A DNA stretch of 64,000 bases from Hepsetus odoe (lineage: Eukaryota > Chordata > Actinopteri > Characiformes > Hepsetidae): contig CM029380.1 in the NCBI GenBank assembly GCA_017165825.1, forward strand, positions 24,372,581 to 24,436,580, written 5' to 3'. The translations under genes were made by a program, and so were the position numbers. The notes under the pieces are model-generated. The model was not told where the DNA came from. It searched no databases and saw nothing but the letters and a program-made list of their open reading frames with translations. Positions 1 through 13,294 of the stretch are shown here, piece after piece (the stretch's first letter is position 1; each line of letters begins with the position of its first letter).

Positions 1-424
1 CAGCACACTTCAGATTGGTCAGCAGGGCTGCACGGTCTCCAGACTGTTCATATTTATTGCGTAACTGTTCTCTGTATATCTGATATCACAGAAGGCTGCA
101 ATATGCAAACAAGCTTCGCAGTCTTGTTTTTGAAATGTGCTACTGAGTATTTTGATAACTCAAGGTCCAGCAAAGTCCCTGAAATGTGTCCATGTTCTAC
201 ATTTTGATTTAGTTTTATTTGCTTCCTTTGTCACGTTATTGAGTCACCACTTGGGTTTAATATTATACGTCTAATTAAAGGCCAGTCAGTCATGACACCA
301 GGTATAGACTGTTTTCTGAGTTTTGAAATGAAGGAGAAACTATAAATTAGAATTTCTTGAGAATTAGTCTGACAGCAGCATTTAAAAACACCTGTGCCCA
401 GTTTACAGAACTAAACTGTTATTC

Positions 425-621
425 CTGCACCTTTGCAAATAGACGCAGGTAACCTGCTTATCGTATGTGAGGCTTTCAGTTAAAAACAGTTCATTATACT
501 GAGAGTTTTTAAAGACGCGAGCATCAGAAAAGGCTCTCCAACGAAAGCACGATCATAAAATCGAGTCTGTAAGAGAGAAAGTTTGATCTAAAATTAAACG
601 AAAGGATGCAGTTCTAAACAG
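425..621 (+). repeat. diverged direct repeat, copy 1
   Basis: Shares a series of words with 1560-1823: 'gaggctttcagttaaaa' against 'gagcctttcggttaaaa', 'cattatactgagag' against 'catttcatcgagag', 'cgatcataaaatcgag' against 'cgatcgtaaaactgag', and 'agttctaaac' against 'cgttctaaac'. The order is the same and the spacing is somewhat longer in the second copy. The two copies flank exon 895-1001. Confidence 0.55.
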
Positions 622-650
622 GTGAGTAGTTGTTGTTTTCGTAGTTTTAC

Positions 651-716
651 TTTTGGCTGCTTCCATTGGGGGTCGCCACAGCAGATCATCCGTCTCCATT
701 TCTTCCTATCTTTTTG
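651..716 (-). mobile_element. RTE-like non-LTR retrotransposon 3' end fragment
   Basis: Reads, on the plus strand, as the reverse complement of the extreme 3' end of the element seen more fully at 32248-32640 and 41235-41645 (gctgctcc...ggtcgccacagcagatcatc...). Only about 65 bases remain. Confidence 0.6.
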
Positions 717-894
717 CAGCATTTTGACTAAAATAAAATCTGGACTCTACTGAAATTAGGATGCCTGTGTTGCATCATACCATTTGACACTCATACTAAA
801 ATGGTACTAAAATGCAAACTAAACGCACGCGTCTCTGGTCTCTGCTGCTCTAAGCCTCTGTGATGTGATGCTGAAGGCTGTGTGTGCTTTTCAG

Positions 895-1983
895 CTCGAT
901 TGCCGGGGAAATGGATGAAGTGGATGCATTCCGGATAAAGCGCTTCACGGAGGATTCCATCTCTCTCGCTCCGTCTACTGCAGAATCCACCGTCGTGGAA
1001 GGTGAGACGTCTTCCTCATGGGAGTCCTCCCTCCCTTCTTTCTCGGATCGTGTCAGCAGCCAAGTCAGTTTGTAGTTATTATAACAAAGAAATGAGTTAA
1101 AGTGCGGTAGATACGAAGTTTCACTGGAATTCCGACACACATTCTTCAAGTGCCACACGTGAATTTCCATGGAAATTAGAAAACAACACCTTTTATAGAA
1201 TTTCCAGAGCTGTGTCGCGAAGCACTCCACGTGGGACAGCGAGCTTTTGTTCACAGATAACGTTAAAAACTGTTAAACTTTTTTAAAAATCAGTTTCATT
1301 TTTAAAATGAGTGATTCAAACTTAAAAAATTCAGATTAAAAAAAAAAAGGTTTGTCTGTTTTTAATATAAAAATGGAAAAGAATAAAAATATTTCATCCA
1401 ACATTTTAAGAAGAGCTGGAATTAAAGATGTATTACTCTGTACTGTACTGTATCCCTTTAAAAAAAGGACTTGAAACCACAGTTTAGCAGTTTAGTAATG
1501 CAGAAATGGCCAAATTCCCCGGCCTAGCCAGATCTTTAAAGATGTTCCTTTAGAAATTGTTCCAGGCAGCCGGCTCATCTCATGTGAGCCTTTCGGTTAA
1601 AACGGCTCATTTCATCGAGAGTAACGAGAGTAAAGGAAGGGTGGCCATACTGTCTCTAATAAAACAGCGATCGTAAAACTGAGTGTGCAAGAGATCTCAG
1701 TGTGTAAATCTGTTTCTCTTACTGAAGGAGAGAGAAGATGAAGTTTAATCCTTCTGTCTTGAAGTCAAGTGTAAAACAATCAAGTTTTAACCGGCGAATT
1801 TAAGAAGTCTCGTTCTAAACGGATGCGTATCTTTCTCTGCAGACATGTACTATGCCAGCGTTCGCCAGGAGCTGGACGAAATGGCTCAGGACTTTGAGGT
1901 GGAGTCGTGGAGCCTGGCTGTGGAACAACAGTTCCTGAAGAAACATTCCAAAGACATGATCAAGAGGCAGGACGTCATATACG
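895..1983 (+). CDS. arhgef18: arhgef18 N-terminal exons (895-1001 and 1843-1983)
   Basis: Two exons ahead of the DH domain. The first reads in from the third base of a codon and includes GEMDEVDAFRIKRF, equivalent to the acidic segment before the DH domain in mammalian ARHGEF18. The second carries the conserved ESWSLAV stretch and ends in RQDVIY, with the next codon (Glu) split across the intron. Acceptors (tgcttttcag, tttctctgcag) and donors (gtgaga, gtgtgtc) are ordinary. Because the first exon begins mid-codon and its acceptor is good, an upstream coding or leader exon must exist. Confidence 0.88.
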
Positions 1984-3594
1984 GTGTGTCTTATCTTAAA
2001 GCCCTGCCGGGGACACACCCTTCTCACAGATTTATTTTCTTCGTAATTCTTGTTCTGTTACTGTGTATCTACTTGTCTTTGCTCTGAACGAACGCAATCG
2101 TGAACCTTTCAGAGCTGATCCAGACGGAGATGCACCACGTTCGCACGCTGAAGATAATGCTGCTTGTGTACGTGCACGAGCTGCGTGAGACGCTGCAGCT
2201 GGACCAACGCAGGCTGGACTGTCTGTTCCCCTGCTTGGACAGCCTGCTGGAGTTACACCAGGACTTCCTGTTCCATCTCAAAGAGCGCCGCCAAGAGGCT
2301 CTGCAGCCGGGCTGCGAGCGCAACTACACCATCAACAGGGTGGCAGACATTCTCATTAATCAGGTACAGAGCGCTGTGCATGGTACCGTGAAGATCTTCT
2401 GCTAAATTATGTCAAAAAATTCAGAGTGTAAACAACAACCGTTGTGTATTAACCGCTTCAACTGCACAGTATCTAGATTGGGAAGCAGTCCGTGCTAGAG
2501 GCGCTCTGATTTATTTATTTTGACCTTCTTAAAAAGAATATCTTTGTTTATTGAGATTTCAGATATTGCCTTGTTGCAGTTTTTCGTCTTCAAAGTTGGG
2601 CACCAGGAGTTTCAGGGTGACCTTTCCCTTGTTGTTCAGTTCTCAGGGAAAGCAGGGGAACGGATGAAGGAAAGTTACAGTGCGTTCTGCAGTCGGCACA
2701 CAGAAGCCGTCAACTTCTACAAAGAGCAACTGCAGAGCAACAAGAAGTTCCAGAACCTGATAAGGGTATCGTCACAAAGTTTCGAATACAGTTTGCTTCT
2801 AATAAATTAAATGACCCTCAGGGTTAATTATCTGTGTACATTTTTTTTTGATGAACTTAAAGATCTCGGTTGCTGGTGCTGATCTGTCGGCTTCACGCCC
2901 CGCAGGAGTGACCACGCATTTTATAAAGTGCTGTATCTCATTGCTCGTATCCAGTAAACCCACTCTAGAAGGAATGAGACTCTTTGGGAAGTGTGATTGT
3001 TTAAGAAGGATGCTAAGCTGAGGTGTAGTGAGACGGGGTGCTTGCTTTACTGTTTTAGTAGATTTTGGCTGATCTTGCTGTTCTTGATTTTTCAGAAAAT
3101 AAGCAATTTGTCCATCGTGCGGCGGCTTGGTGTTCCAGAGCTCATCCTCCTGGTGACGCAGCGCATCACCAAGTACCCCGTCCTTGTGGAGCGGCTTCTT
3201 CAGTACACAGAAGGTCAGGTTTTTAACTCAATTATTCATAAACGCTTCGTTTCTGAAGAGAACATTCAGTTTTGAAAGAAGCCTAAATCTGTATTGAGTT
3301 AAATATGTAGTTTTGAAATTTTCTTCTTGAACTGGTGGAGGGATACATGCAGGGCCACAAGGTCCTGATTCACTGTTTTACCATCATCACCATCGTTTAA
3401 ACACTGGGCAGGTTCAGTGGTGGTTTGGAGAAGAAATAAAATGGGTATAATGGTTCCATTTCGCAACATTGTAAAGAAATCTGAACCTCCTCCGGATGAG
3501 TTTGTTTACATCTCAACCACTGAAGCGAAAGTGACTATTTTGGACATGGTGAAACACATCACACAGTGAGACACAACATAAAGCAACCTCTGCT

Positions 3595-3655
<61 letters not shown>

Positions 3656-6600
3656 GTGCAGCTATTTGAAGCCCCCAGGGAGTAGTGATTGGAACGGTAC
3701 CTTGTTCAAGGGTAACCCTGGGCAACCTACTGGTCTGGGATTTGAACCCATGACCTTCTGATACTGGGGCCTCGTCCCTAAACACTAGAACAAGATGCCC
3801 CAGATTAGAAAACCCTCCAATTAAGAAAAAATTACAATTTCTCTATAACAACGAGGCCCACTCAAAAAATGTCTTCTACATTAATAACCACTTGCTGGCC
3901 GATTGACCTGGGATCACCATCGCAGCACCGATTCTGTTGCTCTGATTCTGATCTTCTGCGTATCTCGCTTGGATTGTTTCCCACAGCTGGCACTGAGGAG
4001 CATGAAGAGCTCCGTCAAGCCCTGGTTCTGATCAAAGAAACCATCACAGAGGTGGACACCCAGGTCAACCTCTACGAGAAGGAGACGCGCCTCAAGGAAA
4101 TCGCTTCCAAGATGGAGTCCAGATCGCTTGGCAAGATCAAAGATGGCCGAATATTTCGGAAGGAGGACCTCACGCAAGGAAAGAGGAGCCTTCTGCACGA
4201 GGGCATGGTCAACTGGAAAGCAGCGTCTGGCAGGCTGAAGGGTATGAGCTGGACGTTTGGTCAAAGTCCCCAAATGTAGTCCTTCCCCAAGACGCTGGGG
4301 AAGTGTGTCTTTAATGATTACTTATTTCTGTTAGCTTTATTAGCCTTGAAACTCCACAACGCAAACCACCAGATAACGTCTTGGCTCAGGGACTTTAATT
4401 GCAGTTAAATTTAAAAAAAAAAGATTTGGGAGAAAAACAATTCCGTGGAAATGCTTCCGTTCTAAGGAAGGAGAACTTTTAAAGCGATGGATGTTGCTTT
4501 TCAAACCTCACGGTATCAGATTCTAGATTTTGATTTCGATGCTGATAAGAGCTCTCCTTGTACCTTAGTTTGTCTACCTAAAACTTACCTGCCAGTATTT
4601 ACAGCAACATCATTTCATTGAAAACAGATTTTTAGCAAGTGGGATACATAACGAAAGAAAAGAAGCTCGAGGAAAAAGAAAGAGCTCGCAGCAACTAACT
4701 TTTAACAAGCAATTTCCTGCATCTGATAAAAGGGACAGCGTCCTGGGGAATATTCCACACGAGGTGCCGCTCAGTCTGCCTTTTACAACAGTCAGCATCA
4801 CTGGTGCTCTCTGCTGGCAGCACTGACCCCCAGCTCTGTGCTCCAGTTCATCCAGATATTGACACACACTTGAAGCCCAGACCATTACACTTTGAGGTCA
4901 GCAGGTTTTTCAGGAAACCTGAGAGCCAGTGCGTGGAGTGAACCGATTTGAGCAAGCTTAATTATTCAGAAAGGTGTTAATGAATAGTGTATTATATGCA
5001 CGTGCTTGTGTATGTATACATAGGCGTGTATATTTCTAAATCAAAATATATAAAAAAAAATATGCAGATATCCCAAAGAAAGTACACATTATAAAAAATA
5101 TTCAGGAGATAAAAAAAAATCAGACGTACCCAATTTTTCTCTATAATTATAAGCAGAAAAAAACATTTCAATTATGGCATCTATGTGGAAAAATCAGTAA
5201 AAAGTTCCAAATAAGTGCTTGGTTTGGAAGATAAATGTGCCCCCACCCCTGCAAGAGGAGGCTAATAATTATAGAAGTGGGTTTTGTGACCAATAATTCC
5301 ATAATGATGGAAAAGTTTATCTTTATAGTACTAAAATGTTGTTTTTATGTTTATTTGCAGATATTCTAGCTGTGCTACTTACAGATGTTCTGTTGTTGCT
5401 CCAAGAGAAGGACCAGAGATACGTGTTTTCTGCGGTGGTCAGTTCAGCCATAATTCCTTAAACATATATTGCTATATGTATTGTATACGTTGTATATGTA
5501 TATGGTTTAAATAGCTCCTACTACCAATTATAGCAATCGTAATAACAGATATGTCTTTCTGTTTGTCATGTTTGGTGATTTTAATAATAGGACTATTGAT
5601 AAAACTAATACTGAGGGTGTTTTATTCATATAATGCTTTTCCAAGAGCACAGATCACTTTACAGAAGAGAAATCCAAAATAAATCCTATTCGATTTGATA
5701 AAAATGACTAATTGAACTAAATGACCTGATGTTTGCTTTGCTCCTGATTTCCAGGACAGCAAACCGTCCGTGATTTCTCTGCAGAAGCTGATCGTGAGGG
5801 AAGTGGCTCACGAGGAGAAAGCCATGTTCCTCATCTGCGCCTCCTCCAACGAGCCCGAGATGTACGAGATCCACACGTCCTGCAAAGAGGAACGCAACAC
5901 CTGGATCACACACATCCGCCAGGCAGTGGAGAGGTACGGAGCTGCCATTATTTCTAAAAATATTCATTTATGTTCTAATCATCAGTTTAATAATCAGGAT
6001 GTGAGGGGACGTGAACCCCAATTCACTTCCGTAGCTTCATCAGTCACCGTGTGACTTTTTATTATAATTGAAAAAAAGCACTGATGGATTAAATACTACT
6101 AATGCTAATAATAATAATAATAATAATAATAAAAATAATAATAATACTGGTGCATTAGTAGTAGGCAATGAAAATCTAAATGTTATATGTATAAAACATT
6201 ATACATACTCTTTTAACCTGGGAACAAAAGGAATTTTAATATATTTATTATATTGAATTAATGCTACCAATAATAACAATCGTGATAGATGATTTTGACC
6301 ATATTTATATATATTTAATAATAATAATAATAATAAAAATAGTGCTATTGCCGGAGTAGTAGTAGGCATTAAAACGTAACTAAAATATTAAAAAAAACAA
6401 AAACATTGCAGTGTATACAGATATATTTTAGTATGAATCATTGTCATAACAAAGGAATTTTTTAATATATTTAAAATATGAATACTCCCAATGATGATCG
6501 ATATTTGAACATTTCCATTTATTTTGAGTTTAACTGCTGCAAGAGAAGGACCAGATCTGGGTTTTCTGCTGTGGTCGGTTTGCACGTCTAGAAGAAGATT

Positions 6601-9600
6601 CGCGGGAAAGTGTGTGTTTTTGGAAGGATGGTTTTCTGACCGTGAGTTTGTTTGTTCTCCAGCTGTCCACACACGGAGAGGCTGTTCAGTGAAGAAGAAG
6701 GAGCGAGAGCGCTGCGCTTCCGAGAGCTCCAAGGTGAAAACTCGGATGTTCTTCGGTTTTGTAGTAGCAGGAGAAAGTTGCAGCTTCCTACCACTAGAGG
6801 GAGCACAAGTGTTCACAATACATTTGTTGAGCGCACACATGCGTTTAGGTTGTAGTGGTACTGACAATAAAACATGATTTTGGTGAACTCTTGAGAAAAA
6901 TGATTGAAAATATATTTCAGCTGAGTAGTACATTTATCCTCTGAAAATCTGGTGCCGCTTTGAGAGAAGCAGAGGAGCCCCAGCTGAGATACGTCAGACA
7001 TTCTTTCAGGAAGCTCCTTTATTGTATGAATTCTATCTTAGTTATTCTCCATTTGTCTGGTGAGCAGATCAGTAGAAGTTTGGTTTTGTGTCCATCACTG
7101 CTCTAAAAGCAGTGCTTTCTGAAGTGTTACTCTTGTTCTTTTCTCAGAGCGTCTGACGGTGAAGGATGCTCAGATCACGCAGTCTCTTACCGAGAAGCTG
7201 CAGCTGTTCGCCGAGCTGGCCGAGTCTGTTGCTGGCGTGGAGAACATCAGCTCTTGTTCCCGTCTGCTGCTCCACGGAGATGCGTCGGACCTCCAGCAAG
7301 GCGAGCAGCTGCTTAAAGGAGCCATAACTGAAGGTACTTAGCACGAAACTAGACCTTGGGCAAATGGAATAGATCCTGATCCAGGACAGGTGCAGATCTG
7401 GGGTCACTTTCTTCTGTTGGTTTAACTTTTAAGTTATTAGAACGAGACATGAATGAAATATCTGCCGATAAGCTAATCAACGATTGCCAATAATTGTATT
7501 TTTTTATTTAAACAGGAATTCTATCATCTTACATTTCTCTGCTCAATTCAGGTTGATGTGTAAATAAAATCACTGAGAGTGGGTTTGATGATGATGATGA
7601 TGGTCTGTGTCTGTGAAGGACATTCAGATGTCTGGTTCCATTCACCACAGTTCACATCAGCTCCACTCTGAGTGCCTTTGTTTACATCGTGTCCAGTAAA
7701 TAATGCAGGAAATGTTTTTTTTTTTTTTTTTTTTTTTATAAATATATTAGTCAGCATGTAAAATACATTGAACTGAATCAGAGTAAATGAGCCAAGTCGT
7801 TATTCGCAAGTTCAGCTAATTGTTCCAAGTTCTTCTGCTCTCTAGTTGAAAACCTACAGAACCTGCTTGCCTCAGGTGTGAGAGGAGCTTCTCCACACTT
7901 GGAGGAGAACCAGAGTCCAGGCTCAGGGTCTGGCATGCTGCCCAGAAGAGCAGACACGTTTGGGGGATATGACCGTAACTTCACCATCCTGCAGAAGAGT
8001 AAGAGTCCACACACCTTTTTCAACAAGAAGCGGTGGTTAGTGGGGCAGTTAGGAACTAAACCCCAGGGTCAGAAGATCGTGAGTTCAAATCCCTTAGCAG
8101 TAGGTTGCCCTGAGGTACCCTTGAGCTAGGGACTGTCCTCATCCCTGCTCCCCGGGTGCTTTCAATAGTTGCCACCTGCTGCACGGTGTGTGTGTGTGTG
8201 CGTGCGTGCGTGTGTGTGTGTGTAAAATGCAGAGGTGTAATTCCATTGTAGTTCACTGTGTGCTGTGCCGTGTGATGGCACTGAGGTTCTATGGTGTTGG
8301 AGGTTTTATGAAGGCAAATGACTGAGTGGCAGTACAGTATATCATTACTAATCAATCATATTTAAGTGTGTGTTTGTGTGTATTTGTGCAAAATAGATGG
8401 CAGCATAAAGAAGTACTCGAGCGGATCTGGAAAGACCAGAGAGAGAACTCAGCGTGCCAGCTCGGACCCCCAGCTCAAAGAGATCTGTGCCAGTCAGGGG
8501 CTTGAAGAGACGGTGAGAGAACCAAGCTCCTCCTCCGCCTGCATGACAAAAACCATGATGGAATTAGAAGCTTTCTTTCATTTTCAACACATCACTCTGT
8601 GGATGAACCTCTCTCTCACGTTTACCTTCTCGCTTCCTTGCTTTTTCCATCTTTCCCTTTTCTCATAGTGTCTCTCTACTCTCTTCCGTCTTTCGCTCGC
8701 TCGCTCGCTCACTCACTGTCTTTGGATTTCTGTCTTCATAGCTTTCTTTAGTTTAGTTTGTTTTTATTTTATTTTTTTTTACATCTATAGTCTTTTTGTC
8801 TCTCTTTCAAAATGTACTTTTTAGTTTTACATACATTCCAAGTTGTCAGTTTTATTAATAAATTGTGATTTAGACAATGGTGTTGTGTGTGTGTGTGTGT
8901 GTGTATCCAGTTAGAGATCTACACAAAGAGATTCAAAGTTTTTCTCTCTCTCTCTCTCTCTCTGTGTCTCCCAGGATGACGCTTCCTCTCCCGGATGGAA
9001 CACAATCTGGTCGAGCTCCAGTTTTCCTGAAGCCGAGGTGAGACGTGTAGATCCTGTTTTATCAGAACTTCATCCTTTAAGCCATAAATCAGCCGGTTAG
9101 CTTATTGATCAGAGCTTGTATTTATTGGGCTGATCTGCTCTGGTACAGCAACGTAGGGAGGAATTCAAACTGAAATCATTTAAGCCCCATTAGTTTAATA
9201 AGAGTCTCATCTTCACCTTAAGACAACAAAGTCACATCCATCACTTAAAAGCATGATCCTCCTGTAATCCACCTTGACTGGCATCTGATTGTCGAGCCAA
9301 TTTGTTACCAGATGGGTTTAAGTGAAGCTGGGGGATGAAGGTGTGTGTGATCCAGGTGTTTACATTGTCTTCTTTTTCCTGTTTTTCCAGTTTTATGATC
9401 GGGTGCTGCTGCTTTCTCAGCGTCTCTACAGTCTGCAGGTAAACGAATGAGCTCATCCCTCACTCGTGATGCCTGCAGAACAAGGCTAACAAAAACTGAT
9501 CGCAGATACTGTCTGAAGGGACGGGTTATGAAAGTTAAACCCTACAGGACTCTTAAAAGGCTTATGTAACGCAAAAAGATAATGTTTGTGGGCTGACTTT

Positions 9601-12600
9601 ACTATTAGACTTTAACCCCTTGGAAGGGCTTTTAAAAATTTTAAAAGAAATCTTCGTGGATCCATGTCTGAACGCCAAAACCACGCGGTGAAAAGCTCGA
9701 TATTTAATCTAGAGGGAAATGAAAATACACTCTGACGTGTTTTGTGGTTGAGATTTTTCCAATTTTGGTCCCAAAAGGACCTGAAAGTTGTTGCAGAGAT
9801 GTTATTAAAAACCTGGCCGAGTCAGGAAATGACTGTGTGGATCATAGATAAGTGCCTAGAGGTAATGAAACATCTTCCCTCTTGTAGAACGTTATTCATG
9901 CTACGTGATACAGAAGCCGTGAGGTTTTAAACACATTGTGTGTATTTGCGGACTCGACTGCACAGAGAGCTGCATTCACTTAATCAGCTTCCCAAAGAAG
10001 TTTTTCTCCAAATCACGATGCGCAGAAAGGACGGTCTTCTCTCTGACAAGCAGTAATAACACAATACTGTTATAAATATGACACTCACTCATATAAAAAC
10101 CTTCCCTCACAGTTTGGAGAACCACTGAAATAACATGGTTTGATTTAAAAATCTTCCATTATTTTGATGTGTGTCATTTCACACTTTACTCTTGGGATTA
10201 AATGCTCTTTTATAAGCATGTCAGGAATAAAAATCAGTTTTCCAGCTTTTTTGCACATCAACATTTGACTGATTGACCAGTTCAGGTGGGTTTAACTCCT
10301 TTTTTTGTTGCTGTGTGTACTTTTTGCTTCTTTTCCTTCCACACCCTCCAATCCCCACACAGGCCATCATCTCGCAGCAGGACAGTCAGATCGAGCTGCA
10401 GAGAGCCTCCCTGTTCTTGGCCGAGCGGGACCGTCCGGGTCGACCACGCGGAACCAACGTCCTGCTGGAGCAGGAGAAGCAGAGGAACCTGGAGAAACAA
10501 CGGGAAGAGATGGCCCACTTCCAGCGCCTGCAGGCGCAGCACCGGCAGGAGCAGGCGCGATGGGAACGGGAGCGCGAGCGGCAGCGGCGGCAGGCCGAGG
10601 GGGCCGAGCAGAGGCTGCAGGAGAGGGAGGAGGAGTGCAGGAGGCTGGAGGCCCGACTGGCAGAGGAGAGGCAGGAACTGGAGCAGCAGAGGCAGACCTA
10701 CCAGCAGGACCTGGAGAGGCTGAGGGAGTCCACACGAGCTGTGGAGAAAGAGAAAGAGAAGCTGGAGCAGCAGAAGAAGCTGAAAAAGCACAACACGGTT
10801 TCCAGCGCTGCTTCGCTCTACAGCCAGGAGGCGGGACAGGTGAGCAGGGAGGGGCCACTGAGCTTAGATATGATTGGACTGTTCAAAAAACGCCTGTTAA
10901 TATTTATCCCAAAAAGGTGGGATTTGCTAATCTAATCAACGGCGAAAAATGTAAAGCTGTCAGTCTTGGTCCCCGTCTGTCACAGATCACTCCTGTCACT
11001 CTTCTCCACACATTCCAACCTGCCTGCCCTCTCTTCTTCTCCTCTCTTCCACTCTCGCCGTTACTCTGAACTGTTGATCCCAAGTATTTAAAGTAGAGTA
11101 GAGTAATCTTTTATTATCCCACGAATGGGAAATTTGGGCGTTACAGGGCTCTTATAAAAGTGACAGATGTACAGAAAGAATAGAAAAAAGTTATATAAAA
11201 AAATAGAGGTATAGAAACTCTACTCTACTTTTGTCACCTCCTCTACTCCCTCCATCCTCACCACTCCAGTCTTCCCTTTCATTCACACTCATGGACTCTG
11301 TCTTTGCCATACTGACCTTCATTCCTCTCCTCTCTGGAGTAGGTCTCCATCTGTGCACCTCTTCAGGGTCACACTTTGCCAGCTATTCTGCAACAGCAAG
11401 AATTTTAAACCCATTGCTTTCCAGAAACAAGGTACTGAGCGTCAGTCATAAGAGACGTGTTGGCCATATAACTTTACGTTTACACTGTTTTGAACAACGT
11501 TCCTGCAAATTTATTATTTTTTTTTAAATTTTATTTATTTATTTTTGTGCCTCTCCCAGCTTCCTTACTGCCCAGGTGAGAAGATTGCACCGTCATTAGT
11601 TCCTCTGCTTTAACTTTAGGCCCGGCCTGAACAATGCCCCACTGTGTCGGGATTAAACCGTGGTCTCTGTTTTCTCCTTTGAGCCTCTGTTCACCGTTTT
11701 GCCGATGGGAGATAACAGATAGGCTGCTGCTGCGAAAGAGACGCCCCGGCAGAGTTATTTGAACAGAGTTACAGGAAACCATCCACAGAGCCGCCCACGC
11801 TGAAGAGCCTGTCACTGTGTAAACAAACACGAGCCACAGATTGGGACACATCCTGTAAAGGCAAAGCCAGCATAATGCTGAAGTGGGACGTTACACTGGG
11901 GCTTATGGGTTTCAGACTGAGGTATAATGTGGTACAGTTCTCCGTGCCGCAGGTAAATGTTGTGCATCAAGGAACCGTGTAAATATCAACATGGTCCTAG
12001 AGGGAGCTGTCATATGTTCGTCCCAGAAAAACCGGCTGATATCTACCCTTATATAAATAATTATATTATATAATGTCTCTTAAGAGAGCAAAGATTCACA
12101 CTGTCCCCCTGCATGTCCCCTCTCACCGCGTCCATAAACCTCCATCCTCAACATCCTTCTCCTGATATGCTCTTCGTCTCTCCTCTGGACGTGTCCAAAC
12201 GAACACGGTCTTGCTTCTCTCACTTTGTCTCCAAACCGTCCAACCTAAGCTGTCCCTCTAAAACTTGTCCCTAATCTTGTCCACCCTCCTCTTTCCCAAT
12301 GCAGATCTCAGCATCTTCAACTCTGTCACATCCAGCTCCACCGCATGTCCTTTCTGCAGCGCCGCAACCTGTATAACATAGCTGGTCTTACTACCGTCTC
12401 CCTAGATCAAAATATAAAAGGAAGGATTTGAATTCTTGTTTTCTGAAAGATCCCAGCCTGCTGGTCTCAGATCAGTATTAGTATTGGAGTAGATTCCTGA
12501 TGATTTATTAAGTCATAAATAATCAGAAAGAGTTCTTGTTCAGCTGGAGATTTTCTGCTGTAGTCCTGTATAGCTGCATGATTTTGCCTCTAATGCGACA

Positions 12601-13238
12601 TGATTTTATTTCCTCTCCAGTCTCCACGTGTGTGAAAGGACAGTGATGATAAAATAATGAATCTGAACTTCTCTTTTTCATATAATTAAGTCCAGAATGT
12701 CCCTCCTGGAGTTGGTCAGTGGTGCGGAGACGTTGTGGAGGTGTGGAAAGGGCTCTGTGTTACACAGCTAGTGTTTCAAGTTGGGCTATTTGTGTACGAG
12801 GCAACGGAGGCCAGTCCAGACATGCTCAGACTTCATCAAAGCTTTAGTGTAATCTTCACGCCTCACCGTGTGTGTGTGAGTTCACACCCAGCAGTGTTGT
12901 CGGCGTGCTTGTCTTGCAAAATGGTTGTGAAAGGACTGCCAGGAGCAGCTCAGGAGAAGGCATTTGGTGAACGTTGAAATATGTTGAAATCACTTCAAGA
13001 AGTCTGAGCTTTTACTGTCATTCTGCTGTGTTTTTTTTTTTTTAGATCAAAATATAAAAGGAAAGATTGGAATTCTTGTTTTCTGAAAGATCCCAGCCAG
13101 CAGGTCTCAGATCAGTATTAGTAGTTGAGTAGATTCCTGATGATTTATTATAAGTCTTAAGTAATCAGAAAGAGTTCTAAAAGGCTAAACAAGAAAATGG
13201 ACTTAAGCTGAACAAGATCAAGCTACGCCAGGTTTAGA

Positions 13239-13294
<56 letters not shown>

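Larger units (their letters stand above)
1..894. other. intronic sequence upstream of first visible arhgef18 exon
   Basis: No exon of the known protein is visible here, so this is probably the end of a long arhgef18 intron. It contains an inverted scrap of a non-LTR retrotransposon tail near 651-716 and one member of a diverged repeat pair (about 425-621). A good donor-like site (aaacag followed by gtgagt) lies at 621/622 and could end an alternative leader exon, but no matching start could be shown. Confidence 0.4.

Noticed and set aside
10282..11069. Several long open frames overlapping the coiled-coil exon on both strands
   Set aside because: They are shadows produced by the GC-rich, Glu/Arg/Gln-coding exon; only the frame beginning GCC ATC ATC at 10363 continues the arhgef18 protein in phase.
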